Assembly: GCF_040362765.1 (NCBI RefSeq)
Contig: NZ_BAABWK010000001.1
Coordinates: 1,031,501 to 1,095,500, forward strand
DNA: 64,000 nucleotides
Direction of reading: 5' to 3'
Origin: Pyruvatibacter sp. HU-CL02332
Lineage (GTDB): Bacteria > Pseudomonadota > Alphaproteobacteria > CGMCC-115125
This document shows positions 35,078 to 44,128 of this stretch, in pieces (position 1 is the first letter of the stretch; every line of letters starts with the position of its first letter). A program made the position numbers and the translations under genes. The notes beneath the pieces are model-generated. The model worked only from the letters and a program-made list of their open reading frames with translations. It ran no database searches and was not told the DNA's origin.

Positions 35078-35329
35078 TTTGGCGGCTGGCACCTGCCCGT
35101 TCGACAGAAAACGGCAGATTTCCCGGGGTTTTTGGATATATCGCCCACGCCAGATGCAAACCCTTCTCGCAAACGCAGCAAATTTGCTCAGCGTTCCTCG
35201 CAACTGCACTTGCGCATTGCAGCATGGCTACGCGAGAATGTGCCTTCCGGTTAGGCAGATCACGAGTCGACAGACCGTCGCCCCGCTGCCAGCCCACCTC
35301 GTTCACCAAACCGACGGAAGCGTGACAAC
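35078..35329 (+). promoter_or_regulatory. phaR upstream region with TGC-rich palindromes
   Basis: The gap contains a perfect 12-bp palindrome, AGCAAATTTGCT, at 35177-35188, and CTGCA/TGCAG inverted repeats at 35204-35222 separated by 9 bases. PhaR repressors are known to bind TGC-rich sequences and to repress their own gene, so these are good candidate operators. No other gene is visible here. Confidence 0.45.
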
Positions 35330-35929
35330 GTGGCTAAGAAGCGGTCTTCCGGCAATGAGCCGATCACGATCAAGAAATACGCCAATCGCCGGCTCTACAA
35401 CACGGCGACATCGAGCTATGTGACGCTTGATCACCTGGCGGACATGGTGAAACAAAATCAGGACTTCGTCGTTATCGACGCCAAGACCAGCGACGACATC
35501 ACCCGGTCCGTCCTCACACAGATCATTTTTGAAGAAGAAGCCAAGGGTGGCCAGAATCTGCTTCCCATCCGCTTCATGCGTCAGCTGATCAAATATTATG
35601 GCGACAGCCTGCAGGGCGTGGTTCCTGGCTTCCTGGAAATGAGCCTTGAGAATTTTGCCAAGGAACAGGAACGGGTGCGCAGCCGCATCGCCAGCGCCGT
35701 TGGCGAGGATCGCGTGACCGCCATCGAAGAGCAGGTGCGTGAGAATGTGGCCGCTCTTGAAAGCGCTGTGCGCAGCCTGAACCCTTTTGCTTCAGCGACG
35801 GAAGAAGAAAAGCCTGCAGCGCCCGCCAAGGATGATGCAGCTCCTGAGCAGAACGTGGCTGAAATGCAAAAGCAAATGGCCGCGATGCAAAAGCAACTCG
35901 ACGAGCTTGCTGGGTCAAAAAAGAAGTAG
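35330..35929 (+). CDS. phaR: Polyhydroxyalkanoate synthesis regulator PhaR
   Basis: The 199-residue protein has the PhaR DNA-binding N-terminus with ITIKKYANRRLYNTATSSYV, followed by the PHB-accumulation-regulatory domain (FMRQLIKYYGDSLQG and VPGFLEMSLENF). It ends in an alanine/lysine-rich coiled coil. PhaR senses PHA granules and represses phasin genes and its own gene. Translation starts at a GTG at 35330, with GGAAG about 9 bases upstream. phaC and phasin genes are not in the window, but hbd and the ethylmalonyl-CoA enzyme fit the same acetyl-CoA/hydroxybutyryl-CoA metabolism. Confidence 0.92.
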   Translation: MAKKRSSGNEPITIKKYANRRLYNTATSSYVTLDHLADMVKQNQDFVVIDAKTSDDITRSVLTQIIFEEEAKGGQNLLPIRFMRQLIKYYGDSLQGVVPGFLEMSLENFAKEQERVRSRIASAVGEDRVTAIEEQVRENVAALESAVRSLNPFASATEEEKPAAPAKDDAAPEQNVAEMQKQMAAMQKQLDELAGSKKK

Positions 35930-35938
35930 AGCTAGCGC

Positions 35939-37825
35939 TTAGGCTGTTTCTAGGCTCGCCACATCGGTTTCCCATGGCGGCGTCAACACAGGCTCGCCGA
36001 GGAAGAACCCCTGCATGTACTCCACGCCATAGGCGCGCAGGAGTGTGACTTCATCCTCATTGCCAACCCATTCCGCCACCACAGGCAGATTGAAGTTCTT
36101 GGCCAGATGAACAAGCGTCTGCACAAACAGCTGGTCGTCACGGCTGCGCACAAGACCTTTGACGAAGGACCCGTCAATCTTGACCATATCCACGTCCAGC
36201 GCCTTGAGGTTGCGGAACGAGGTGTAGCCCGCGCCGAAATCATCAATCGCAACGCGGCAGCCCAGTTCACGCAGTTCGCGGACAAACTTGGCGGATTCTT
36301 CCAGCTCGTGAAGCGCCACCGTCTCCGTGATCTCCACGATCAGCCGCGTAGCCAGATCACGACGTGATCCGACATAGCCACGAATGCTCTCCAGCCAGGT
36401 ACCATCCATGGCCGTCATACCGGAGACGTTAATTGCGAGTTCCGCCTGCGGATAATCCTCAAGCGTCTTGATCGCCATCTCCAGAACGCGATGATCCACC
36501 AGCCGGACAAGTCCGAGCTTTTCAGCCACAGGAATGAACTCGCCAGCAGACACGACTTCCCCGTCGGGACGCTTCATCCGCAGCAGGCACTCATGCAGAT
36601 CAGCCGCGCCGGTCTTGGAGGACACGATAGGCTGATAGGCAAGGCACAGGCGGTCTTCATTGAGGGCTGCAACAATCTGGTCGGCCAACTCAACATTGCG
36701 GCGGCGGCGGGATTCGCGCTGCTCAGACAACTGATAAATGCCATAGGCACCACGTCGCGTGGTCTTGGCATTGTCGAGAATTTCCTCAGACCGTGACAAA
36801 GCTTCCGCCGCATTGCGGGCGCACCGCGGAATGGACACACAGCCAATCGAGACACTCGCAGATACCGGCCCGGAACCCGTATCAATCACGGTTTCTCTTA
36901 CAGCCTGCATCAGACGCTCAGCCGTGTAGGCCATTTCAGCCTCACCGCAATTGGTCAAGATGATGCCAAACTTGTTCCCCGCAACACGTCCTAGCGTGTC
37001 GCTCTGGCGCAGCTGCGATGTCAGCCTCTGCGAAACCGCCACAATGACCTGGTCCGCCACATCGAATCCGTAGGCGTCGTTGATGAGCGCCAGATTATCA
37101 ATGCCAGCCATCATGAAAGCCGCATCGCGATCAAAGCGTTCGCTATAGGCAATGGTCTGAGACAGGAGTTCGCGCAGGCGTGCGCGGTTTACGTTGCCGG
37201 TCAGTTCGTCATATCGGGCGAGATAACCCAGACGTCGTTCCTGATTTTTCCGCGCTGAAATATTGCGGACAGTGCCAACCACCCGGCCGGGACGTCCATT
37301 GTCGCCCACAAACCAGGAACCACCATCTTCAATCCAGACGGGTTCACTGTGGCCGGGCACATTAATCGCGTATTCGCAGTCAAAGGGGACACCGTCGCCG
37401 CGGTCGGACTTGTCGCTGGTCATAACCGCGTCATAGCGCGAGACACCTGCATCAGGGTCCACCAACCGCGCGTAAGAGCGGCCTGTAGACACATGGTCAG
37501 ACGTCAGCAATTCGCGGCCGTCAGATGACCAGACAGCACTGACACCTTCGCTCCACACAATGGTGTCCGTGGCGATATCCCATTCATAGATGGCAATACC
37601 TGCAGCACTCAGTGCTGTGGCCTGAAGATCATTGGAAAGACTCGCAGTGTCACGTGCATCCCGCACCGAACCTTCGGTGGCAGATGTATTGACCGTCGCA
37701 CTTCTTGCCTGATCAAACCCGTCGTTACGCATCGTCACGTGTACAGCCCCTGTCAAAGCAGGCCCGACACTCGGAGAACCATTCTGGTCCCTCAATCTTC
37801 GGGCAACATTTCGGAAAAGTGACAT
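35939..37825 (-). CDS. PAS-GGDEF-EAL protein, degenerate GGDEF
   Basis: The 628-residue protein has a PAS domain, a GGDEF domain and a C-terminal EAL domain. The GGDEF signature reads AGNKF, so cyclase activity is unlikely. In the EAL domain the first motif is ECLLR, with ExTE (EITET), DDFGAGYTS and VKIDGSF intact. The usual EGVE motif is EWVGN, lacking the second glutamate. It may be a c-di-GMP phosphodiesterase activated through GTP binding to the GGDEF part, or simply a c-di-GMP sensor. The start at 37825 begins MSLFRNVARRL; the frame runs up to 37873. Confidence 0.85.
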   Translation of the reverse strand: MSLFRNVARRLRDQNGSPSVGPALTGAVHVTMRNDGFDQARSATVNTSATEGSVRDARDTASLSNDLQATALSAAGIAIYEWDIATDTIVWSEGVSAVWSSDGRELLTSDHVSTGRSYARLVDPDAGVSRYDAVMTSDKSDRGDGVPFDCEYAINVPGHSEPVWIEDGGSWFVGDNGRPGRVVGTVRNISARKNQERRLGYLARYDELTGNVNRARLRELLSQTIAYSERFDRDAAFMMAGIDNLALINDAYGFDVADQVIVAVSQRLTSQLRQSDTLGRVAGNKFGIILTNCGEAEMAYTAERLMQAVRETVIDTGSGPVSASVSIGCVSIPRCARNAAEALSRSEEILDNAKTTRRGAYGIYQLSEQRESRRRRNVELADQIVAALNEDRLCLAYQPIVSSKTGAADLHECLLRMKRPDGEVVSAGEFIPVAEKLGLVRLVDHRVLEMAIKTLEDYPQAELAINVSGMTAMDGTWLESIRGYVGSRRDLATRLIVEITETVALHELEESAKFVRELRELGCRVAIDDFGAGYTSFRNLKALDVDMVKIDGSFVKGLVRSRDDQLFVQTLVHLAKNFNLPVVAEWVGNEDEVTLLRAYGVEYMQGFFLGEPVLTPPWETDVASLETA

Positions 37826-37925
37826 GCAGCCATTAAAAAAGACGAAACATCCCGTTCTTTGACAATTTGTCATGGCGGTTTTGGGCTAACAGTGCGCTGG
37901 CATCGTCCTTGCTCCTTAACGAGGT

Positions 37926-38231
37926 ATGAGGATTGGCCGCACCAGATTTGTTCACTTGCCCCACCGCGTCAGCGCGGTCGCACATGCCCATGGCGTGAAC
38001 ACAAATCCGCAGAAAACAGCGATTTCCAAGCGTGCCGAAACCGAAGCTCAACCCAAGGCGCCCGCAGCACGTGTTCACAATGCACGTGTCCTATGGCGGG
38101 AAGTCCCGGATTGGCACACTCTTCCGGGAAATCCGGGTGCCGAAATGAACAAGAGCGCACAGGCCTATGCGCGTGCGATTGATTTGCACGCAAAGCCCGT
38201 TTCCGGTCGCCTTGCGAACCAGGTCGCCTGA
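37926..38231 (+). CDS. Small hypothetical protein
   Basis: A 101-residue frame lies in the gap between two leftward genes. It begins at ATG 37926 after GAGG and a TTAACG. The product is basic, alanine-rich and has no membrane segment or motif. Its C-terminal NKSAQAYARAIDLHAKPV looks helical and protein-like. Without a comparison I cannot say whether it is a real gene; the absence of any competing feature in the gap is the main support. Confidence 0.4.
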   Translation: MRIGRTRFVHLPHRVSAVAHAHGVNTNPQKTAISKRAETEAQPKAPAARVHNARVLWREVPDWHTLPGNPGAEMNKSAQAYARAIDLHAKPVSGRLANQVA

Positions 38232-38253
38232 TCCAAGGCCCATCTCACCTGCA

Positions 38254-39840
38254 TCAATAGCCGATTGCTGCACCGTCTTTGCGGGGGTCTGAGCCGCCCG
38301 TAAGCGTGCCCTGCTCCCAGTTGATGGCAATGCCCTGCCCGCCACCAAATGGCGGCACGGCTTCCGCCACACGGTGACCACGCGCCGTCAAACCCTCAAG
38401 AGTAGCGGCGGGAAGTCCGCGTTCGATCGCAAGCGTGCCGTCCTCAGTCAGGAAGCGGGGAAAATCAATCGCCTCCTGAATGTCCATACCGTAGGCCAGC
38501 ATGTTGAGCACCACCTGCACATGCCCCATGGGCTGGTAATGCCCGCCCATGACGCCAAACGGCATGACGGCTTTTTCATCTTTCACCAGCATGGCTGGAA
38601 TAATCGTATGCATGGGCCGCTTGTTGGGCGCGATGCAGTTGGGGTGGCCGTCTTCAAGCACAAACCCCGCGGCGCGGTTCTGAAACACCACACCTGTCTG
38701 CTCATCCGCAATGGTCGAGCCAAAGCCTTGGAACAAAGAGTTGATGAAGGAAACCGCATTGCGGTCCTTGTCGACGACCGTGAGATAGGTCGTGTCCTTG
38801 TGCGGGTTGTCCTGCGCCTGCGGCAGGTCAGCCGCCCGGTCTGGATCAATCTCCGCTGCAATCGCATCCGCAAAGGCATCTGACAACAGATGGTCCACCG
38901 GCACCTGCGCCTGGTCCATGTCGGCCACATACATGTCGCGGGCTGCATAGGCACGACGGGCGGCTTCCACCTGCAGATGCACCCGCTCGGGTCCACGTGG
39001 GTCCAGCCCGTCCACATTCAGACGATCAAGAATGTTAAGCGCAATCAACGCTGTGATGCCCTGGCCGTTCGGAGGGATCTCAAGCAGCCTGTGGCCACGT
39101 GTGTCCGTCGAGATCGGCGCCACATAGTCAGCAGACGTATTGGCAAAGTCCTCAAGCGTATGCAGCCCGCCTTTGGCCTGCAGCGTCTGCACCATGCGTT
39201 CCGCGATTTCACCTTCGTAAAACCCAGCCCTGCCGCGCTCACCAATGGCGCGCAGGGTGCGTCCAAGTGCCGGGCTCTTCCAGATGCTGCCAATGACCGG
39301 GGCATCCCCGGAGGGCAGGTAGAGCGAGCGGATGTCTGGATCATTCTTCAATTGCGGAACAAGAAACATCCAGTCAATGGCGATACGCGGCGACAGGGCA
39401 AAGCCCTCTTCCGCGAACGCAATAGCCGGTGCCAGCACCTCATCCATACCCATGGTGCCGTGATCCGCCAGCAACTTTGCCCAGGCATCAATGGCACCGG
39501 GAATGCTGATGGAATGAACGGAGGTCTCACCAATCCTGTCGAGCCCCTGCTCAACAAAGTAGTCCCTTGTCGCCCCAGCTGGCGCACGCCCTGACCCATT
39601 GAGGCCGATCACATCAGACGACCCTTTGGGCGCAAACAGCACAAAACAGTCCCCGCCAATGCCCGTCATCATGGGTTCAACGACACACAGAACCGCGCTG
39701 GCAGCCACTGCAGCATCCACAGCGTTGCCGCCGCGCTTCATGATATCGACGGCGGTCAGCGACGCCTGCGGATGAGACGAGGCGCACATGCCATTGAGGC
39801 TATGAACCGTTGACCGTCCGGGACGTTGAAAGTCACGCAC
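38254..39840 (-). CDS. Gamma-glutamyltransferase family protein
   Basis: The 528-residue N-terminal-nucleophile enzyme has the early GGNAVDAAVAAS and GIGGDCFVL blocks. The autoprocessing threonine region is DTTYLTVVD, which would divide it into large and small subunits; SFINSLFQGFGS and MPFGVMGGHYQP follow. Such enzymes act on glutathione or related gamma-glutamyl amides. No signal peptide is visible, so this form is probably cytoplasmic or acts on another substrate. GTG 39840 follows a GGGAGG ribosome site and overlaps the end of the preceding gene by 8 bases. Confidence 0.85.
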   Translation of the reverse strand: MRDFQRPGRSTVHSLNGMCASSHPQASLTAVDIMKRGGNAVDAAVAASAVLCVVEPMMTGIGGDCFVLFAPKGSSDVIGLNGSGRAPAGATRDYFVEQGLDRIGETSVHSISIPGAIDAWAKLLADHGTMGMDEVLAPAIAFAEEGFALSPRIAIDWMFLVPQLKNDPDIRSLYLPSGDAPVIGSIWKSPALGRTLRAIGERGRAGFYEGEIAERMVQTLQAKGGLHTLEDFANTSADYVAPISTDTRGHRLLEIPPNGQGITALIALNILDRLNVDGLDPRGPERVHLQVEAARRAYAARDMYVADMDQAQVPVDHLLSDAFADAIAAEIDPDRAADLPQAQDNPHKDTTYLTVVDKDRNAVSFINSLFQGFGSTIADEQTGVVFQNRAAGFVLEDGHPNCIAPNKRPMHTIIPAMLVKDEKAVMPFGVMGGHYQPMGHVQVVLNMLAYGMDIQEAIDFPRFLTEDGTLAIERGLPAATLEGLTARGHRVAEAVPPFGGGQGIAINWEQGTLTGGSDPRKDGAAIGY

Positions 39841-40441
39841 TAGCGCCTCCCGCGCCAATACCCCGCGCCTTGGCAGCCTGCACCAGCGATAACAACCCTA
39901 TGGCCATGGCCAGATGCCCTACGTCCATCTGGCTGAGCCCAAGGCCCGGCGCTATCCGCATGAGCAATGGCGTCAGCAGCGCAAATGACAGCGCAGCCGC
40001 AATCACCCAGATCGAGGCACGGGGAAAATCTTCAAACTTCCAGGCTGCAACGCCCGTCATGCCGATCAACACGACAATCTGAACAAGTGCTGCGAAGTGA
40101 ATCTGATCTGTGAGCACCGCTACCACATAGACAACAACCGGAATGGCCAGACCAATCGTCGTCCAGCGTTCAGGCATAGGCCGCACGAGATGCGACACAA
40201 TGCCTATCAGGATCGCGCCAAGGCCAACTGAAATGCAGAACAGCAGGACGGTCACATAGACAGGTTCCACGCTGGGCACAAACAGTCGCAGCGCCGCGAA
40301 CAGCCCGCCAACCGCAAAGCTCATCAGCCCCACCAGCCAGAAAATCTGTCCGCCCACGGAGGAGGCACGGACCTGGAGCACCGCAAAAATGCCAGCGCCA
40401 AGAAACAAACCAGCAAACAATGCCGGTGCTACGTTACCCAT
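39833..40441 (-). CDS. Multi-pass membrane protein of unknown function
   Basis: The 202-residue protein is almost entirely hydrophobic, with about six membrane helices. I see no motif that identifies a family. It is packed between the HTH gene (adjacent, no gap) and the gamma-glutamyltransferase gene (8-base overlap), so all three are one transcript. A transport or sensory membrane role would be guesswork. Confidence 0.65.
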   Translation of the reverse strand: MGNVAPALFAGLFLGAGIFAVLQVRASSVGGQIFWLVGLMSFAVGGLFAALRLFVPSVEPVYVTVLLFCISVGLGAILIGIVSHLVRPMPERWTTIGLAIPVVVYVVAVLTDQIHFAALVQIVVLIGMTGVAAWKFEDFPRASIWVIAAALSFALLTPLLMRIAPGLGLSQMDVGHLAMAIGLLSLVQAAKARGIGAGGASA

Positions 40442-40828
40442 CTAGTTGTCCTTCTCATCCCCATTCAGCCGCGTATCCAGCAGCAATGCCTTGATGTCGC
40501 CAACAGCCCGCTCAAGTCTGTCGAGCCGATGCGCCATCTCATCCAGTCGTTCTAGCACAGGCGCAAGGTCACTGCCCGCAACGCCTGCTTCACCCGGTTC
40601 ACTTGGTATCGGCGTAGATACGCCAGCGCGCGACGCCACCTCTTCGGCAGGTGCCTTGAGGAACTGCGCCATCCCGCGCACCTCATCAACCGATAACTCC
40701 CGCTGATCCTTCCAGACCGCTGCCAGCTCAATCAGCGGCATGCCAATGGCCTCAGCCAGATCATTCGGCGACCGGCCCATATCGTTGAGCCGGTCCGTGA
40801 ACCACTTCTGATCAAAAAACAGCGCCAT
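40442..40828 (-). CDS. XRE-like helix-turn-helix protein with coiled coil
   Basis: The 128-residue protein begins with a compact helical region, WFTDRLNDMGRSPNDLAEAI, that fits a Cro/XRE HTH fold. It ends in a leucine-periodic coiled coil (LERLDEMAHRLDRLERAV). The linker is proline- and alanine-rich. It may regulate the operon it begins, which includes a membrane protein and the gamma-glutamyltransferase. DNA binding is inferred; the HTH match is moderate. Confidence 0.55.
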   Translation of the reverse strand: MALFFDQKWFTDRLNDMGRSPNDLAEAIGMPLIELAAVWKDQRELSVDEVRGMAQFLKAPAEEVASRAGVSTPIPSEPGEAGVAGSDLAPVLERLDEMAHRLDRLERAVGDIKALLLDTRLNGDEKDN

Positions 40829-40836
40829 CTATCCGC

Positions 40837-41646
40837 CTAGCGCCCTTTGAATTGCGGCGGCCGCTTCTCAAGAAAGCTCGCGACGCCCTCTGAGTGGTCT
40901 TCGGTCTGAAACAGTTTCCCCAACGTCCCCGAAACCCAACCACCGAGCGCCTGATAGTCCTGACCAGCCGATATCCGCAGACCTTCTTTCATGTAGCGCA
41001 GGGCAAGTGGAGCATTCTCCGCAATGCGTCCCGCCAGGCTGCGGGCCTCATCCATCAGCGTGTCATGGGCGACCACCCGGCTGAGAATGCCGATGCGCTC
41101 CGCCTCATGGGCATCCACCACATCGCCGGTAAACAGCAACTCAGCGGCCTTTGACGCCCCCACAAGGGATGGCAGGCGACCAAGACCGCCAATGTCGGAG
41201 ATAAGCCCGCGCTTGATGAATATCTCGCCCATCTGCGCGCGTTCCGACCCTATGCGAATGTCTGCAAACAGGGCCAACTCCATGCCCCAGCCCACCGCAG
41301 GGCCGTTGACGGCGGCAATGACCGGTCTGTCACACTCAAGTACTGCCATGGCGGCAGGTGTCGGTTTGGGTCGCACGGAGGTGAGCTTCGCAACGCTCGC
41401 GTTTTTCTGCTCCCCGGTCATCATTTCCTTGACGTCTTCTCCGGCACAAAAGGCCGGGTCGGCACCGGTAACGATCACGCAGCGCACGTCGCTATCTGCT
41501 TGCGCCGCCCGAAATGCCTTTTCCAGCTCGTCATAGGCCTGCCGGTTCAGCGCATTGCGCCGCTGCGGCCTGTTCAGCATCACCGTCGCAACGTGATTTG
41601 CAACCGTGTACTGAACGGTCTCAAAGCGTGAAGGGTCAATCGCCAT
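40837..41646 (-). CDS. Enoyl-CoA hydratase/isomerase
   Basis: The 269-residue crotonase-fold protein has the CoA/oxyanion regions DPAFCAGEDVKEM and AVNGPAVGWGMELALFADIR, followed by the usual C-terminal trimerisation helices. At the second catalytic position GLISDIGGLGRLP shows Asp rather than Glu. It may therefore act as an isomerase or on an unusual acyl-CoA rather than as a classic hydratase. MAIDPSRFETV at 41646 is the natural start. It lies 20 bases after the DECR-like reductase gene, forming a fatty-acid operon. Confidence 0.85.
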   Translation of the reverse strand: MAIDPSRFETVQYTVANHVATVMLNRPQRRNALNRQAYDELEKAFRAAQADSDVRCVIVTGADPAFCAGEDVKEMMTGEQKNASVAKLTSVRPKPTPAAMAVLECDRPVIAAVNGPAVGWGMELALFADIRIGSERAQMGEIFIKRGLISDIGGLGRLPSLVGASKAAELLFTGDVVDAHEAERIGILSRVVAHDTLMDEARSLAGRIAENAPLALRYMKEGLRISAGQDYQALGGWVSGTLGKLFQTEDHSEGVASFLEKRPPQFKGR

Positions 41647-41666
41647 GATACGTGCCTGACCCCTGC

Positions 41667-42497
41667 CTATCGGGCTGTGAAGTCTGGAATCTGGTCGCCC
41701 AGCTCTCCGATGGCGTCGCCCTTGGCAGATCCAAGCGTCGTCCCGCCATCGCAATCAATGATGGTGCCGGTGACATACCGCGACGCTTCGCTGCTCAGCC
41801 ACATGCAGGTTTCAGCAATGTCAGTCTTGGTGCCGTATTCCCGCAGCGCGATGGAGCTGATGATGGCTTCCTCAGCTTCTGGCGTTGGCGCAAGACGGCG
41901 CATCCCTTCCGTATCCGCAATCGGACCCGGCGAGACCGCATTGACGCGCACACCACCGGGACCCCACTCAAGCCCAAGACATTTCACCAGCATGTTGATG
42001 CCCGCCTTGGCCGCACACACATGCGCCTGGAACATCGCAGGCTGCACCGCCTGCGGTGCCGTTATGGCCACCAGGGATGCACCGGGACGCTTGAGATAGG
42101 GGAACGATGCCCGCAGCACATTGAACGTGCCGATCAGATCGATATCGATCACCACCTTGAAGCCGTTCGATGACATACCAAGAGCCGGCGCAACAAAGTT
42201 GCCTGCCGCACCGGACAGCACAAAATCAATCTCGCCGTATTCTTCCTTGGCCTTCTTGAGGGCCCCATCCACGCTCTCAAAGTCGCGGACGTCACACGCC
42301 ATACCAAAAGCCGTGCCGCCTTCATCGGTGATGCTTTTGACCGCGTCCTGAATCTTGTCGTGGCTGCGCGAGATCAGGACGACCTTCGCCCCCTCCCGAG
42401 CAAAGCGCTGGGCAACACCCAGATTGATGCCTGAAGACGCCCCTGCAAAGAATGCGACTTTGTCCTTCAGCAAGTTCTCGCGAAATACATCACTCAT
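41667..42497 (-). CDS. 2,4-dienoyl-CoA reductase-like SDR
   Basis: The 276-residue protein is a short-chain dehydrogenase with the DECR layout: cofactor loop FAGASSGINLGVA, SGAAGNFVAPALGMS, and a C-terminal CDGGTTLGS. The classic YxxxK is AHVCAAK here: Lys164 is present but Val160 replaces tyrosine, as in peroxisomal-type dienoyl-CoA reductases, which also lack it. The enzyme would reduce 2,4-dienoyl-CoA esters during breakdown of unsaturated fatty acids with NADPH. GGGAG supports the ATG at 42497. The downstream enoyl-CoA hydratase fits the same pathway. Confidence 0.8.
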   Translation of the reverse strand: MSDVFRENLLKDKVAFFAGASSGINLGVAQRFAREGAKVVLISRSHDKIQDAVKSITDEGGTAFGMACDVRDFESVDGALKKAKEEYGEIDFVLSGAAGNFVAPALGMSSNGFKVVIDIDLIGTFNVLRASFPYLKRPGASLVAITAPQAVQPAMFQAHVCAAKAGINMLVKCLGLEWGPGGVRVNAVSPGPIADTEGMRRLAPTPEAEEAIISSIALREYGTKTDIAETCMWLSSEASRYVTGTIIDCDGGTTLGSAKGDAIGELGDQIPDFTAR

Positions 42498-42775
42498 GTC
42501 TTGTTCTCCCTCAGGCCCTCTCAGGGCACAAATCCCGTTGTCGTTCATCCGCGCAAGAAGCGTCAAAAACCATGCATGGCTGGTCCTCAATGGACATGCG
42601 CCGCATGCCCCTTAAATGCGGTATTGTTACCCATCAGCAAAGCAACTGCATGCGCCCAGCGCAAGGTTGAACCCGCGCAATTGCCCGCTTCAGGCCAAAT
42701 CAACGGACACCTCACCTGTCGTCAGCCCTACCAGACCAAACGCCCCACCTCCCGGCATCCGCCATATGGGAAAGG

Positions 42776-44128
42776 GTGACACTGCCCACCGGCATCCGCC
42801 CGGCAGATATCTTTGCGCCGGTAGCTGACAGACCCTTCGCGCAGTTGCTCGATTGGCAGGGGTCTGACGATGTCGCGTACATCCTGCTGGACCCTGCGGA
42901 AACACTGACCATCACCCTGGGTGAACTGGATCCAGCGACCCGCGGCGGTGCCTTACGGCGTCTCGATGCAGCTCTTCAGGCATGGAAGCAGGTGCATTCA
43001 TATGAGCGCGGCGAAACACCCGTCCCCTTTGCCGGTGGCGCTGCCGGGTTCTTTGCCTATGAGCTTGCCCATGATCTTGAGCGCCTGCCGCATCCCAAAG
43101 GAATGGATCAGGACACCCCGGTACTAACGGTAGGCTTCTATGACGCCGTTCTCGCCTGCCCAAATGGCGCGGATCACGCATTTGTTCTGTCCCCATGGGA
43201 TAGCCCTGTCACACAGGAGCGCAGGTCAGCGCTGAAGGCCTTGGTTGAACAGGCCTCAAAGGCGCGCCCACCAGCAACCAGCCCCTGCGGCGATCCACAG
43301 CCAACCATAGGCCCCGATGCCTATCGCGCCAGCGTCGCACAGGTCATTGAGCTCATTCACGCCGGCGACATCTTTCAGGCCAATCTGGCGCAGCGCTTTG
43401 ATTCCAGTTTGCCAACAGGCATCACGCCATTCGATATTTACCAGCGGCTGGCTGGTGATGCGCCCGCCCCGTTTGCAGCACATCTTACGCTGCCCGACCG
43501 CACGCTGGTTTCATCGTCACCGGAACGCTTCCTGAAGATCACACCGGACGGCCATGTCCGCACAGAACCCATCAAAGGCACCCGCCCGCGCGGCGAGACG
43601 GACGCACGCGACAAGGCATTGGCAGACGAGTTGATGAACAGCGCCAAAGACCGCGCTGAGAACATCATGATCGTCGACCTCCAGCGCAATGACCTGTCGC
43701 GCACCTGCGCGGACCATTCCGTGAAGGTGGACGCCCTGTGCGAGCTGCATTCGTTTGAGAACGTGCATCACCTGATTTCAACCGTCACCGGCACGCTGCG
43801 GCCCGACGCATCATCGCTGGACTGCATGGCTGCCTGTTTCCCCGGCGGGTCCATCACCGGTGCGCCAAAAGTGCGCGCCATGGAAATCATCGCTGAAGAA
43901 GAGCCCCATAGCCGTGGTGCCTATTGCGGCTCTATCGGGTTCATCGGTCTGGACGGCGCAATCGATACATCCATTGCCATCCGAACACTGACAATCACCG
44001 ACAGAAAAATCACCTATCACGCTGGCGGCGGCATTGTTGCCGACAGTGACCCCCACGACGAATATGACGAGACCATCACCAAGGCCAGCGCCATGAAGGC
44101 TGCTTTGATGGGCGGCACATCCTCATGA
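42776..44128 (+). CDS. pabB: Aminodeoxychorismate synthase component I
   Basis: The 450-residue chorismate-binding enzyme makes 4-amino-4-deoxychorismate with PabA, the first step of p-aminobenzoate and folate synthesis. It has FFAYELAHDLERLP early. The core is IHAGDIFQANLAQRF, EPIKGTRPRGE, MIVDLQRNDLSR and FPGGSITGAPKVRAMEII. The motif with PIKGT (not PIAGT) fits PabB rather than TrpE. Translation begins at a GTG at 42776. It overlaps the pabA start by four bases. Confidence 0.9.
   Translation: MTLPTGIRPADIFAPVADRPFAQLLDWQGSDDVAYILLDPAETLTITLGELDPATRGGALRRLDAALQAWKQVHSYERGETPVPFAGGAAGFFAYELAHDLERLPHPKGMDQDTPVLTVGFYDAVLACPNGADHAFVLSPWDSPVTQERRSALKALVEQASKARPPATSPCGDPQPTIGPDAYRASVAQVIELIHAGDIFQANLAQRFDSSLPTGITPFDIYQRLAGDAPAPFAAHLTLPDRTLVSSSPERFLKITPDGHVRTEPIKGTRPRGETDARDKALADELMNSAKDRAENIMIVDLQRNDLSRTCADHSVKVDALCELHSFENVHHLISTVTGTLRPDASSLDCMAACFPGGSITGAPKVRAMEIIAEEEPHSRGAYCGSIGFIGLDGAIDTSIAIRTLTITDRKITYHAGGGIVADSDPHDEYDETITKASAMKAALMGGTSS

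Noticed and set aside
35939-37825. Active diguanylate cyclase
   Set aside because: The GGDEF signature is AGNKF, which lacks the residues needed for cyclase activity.
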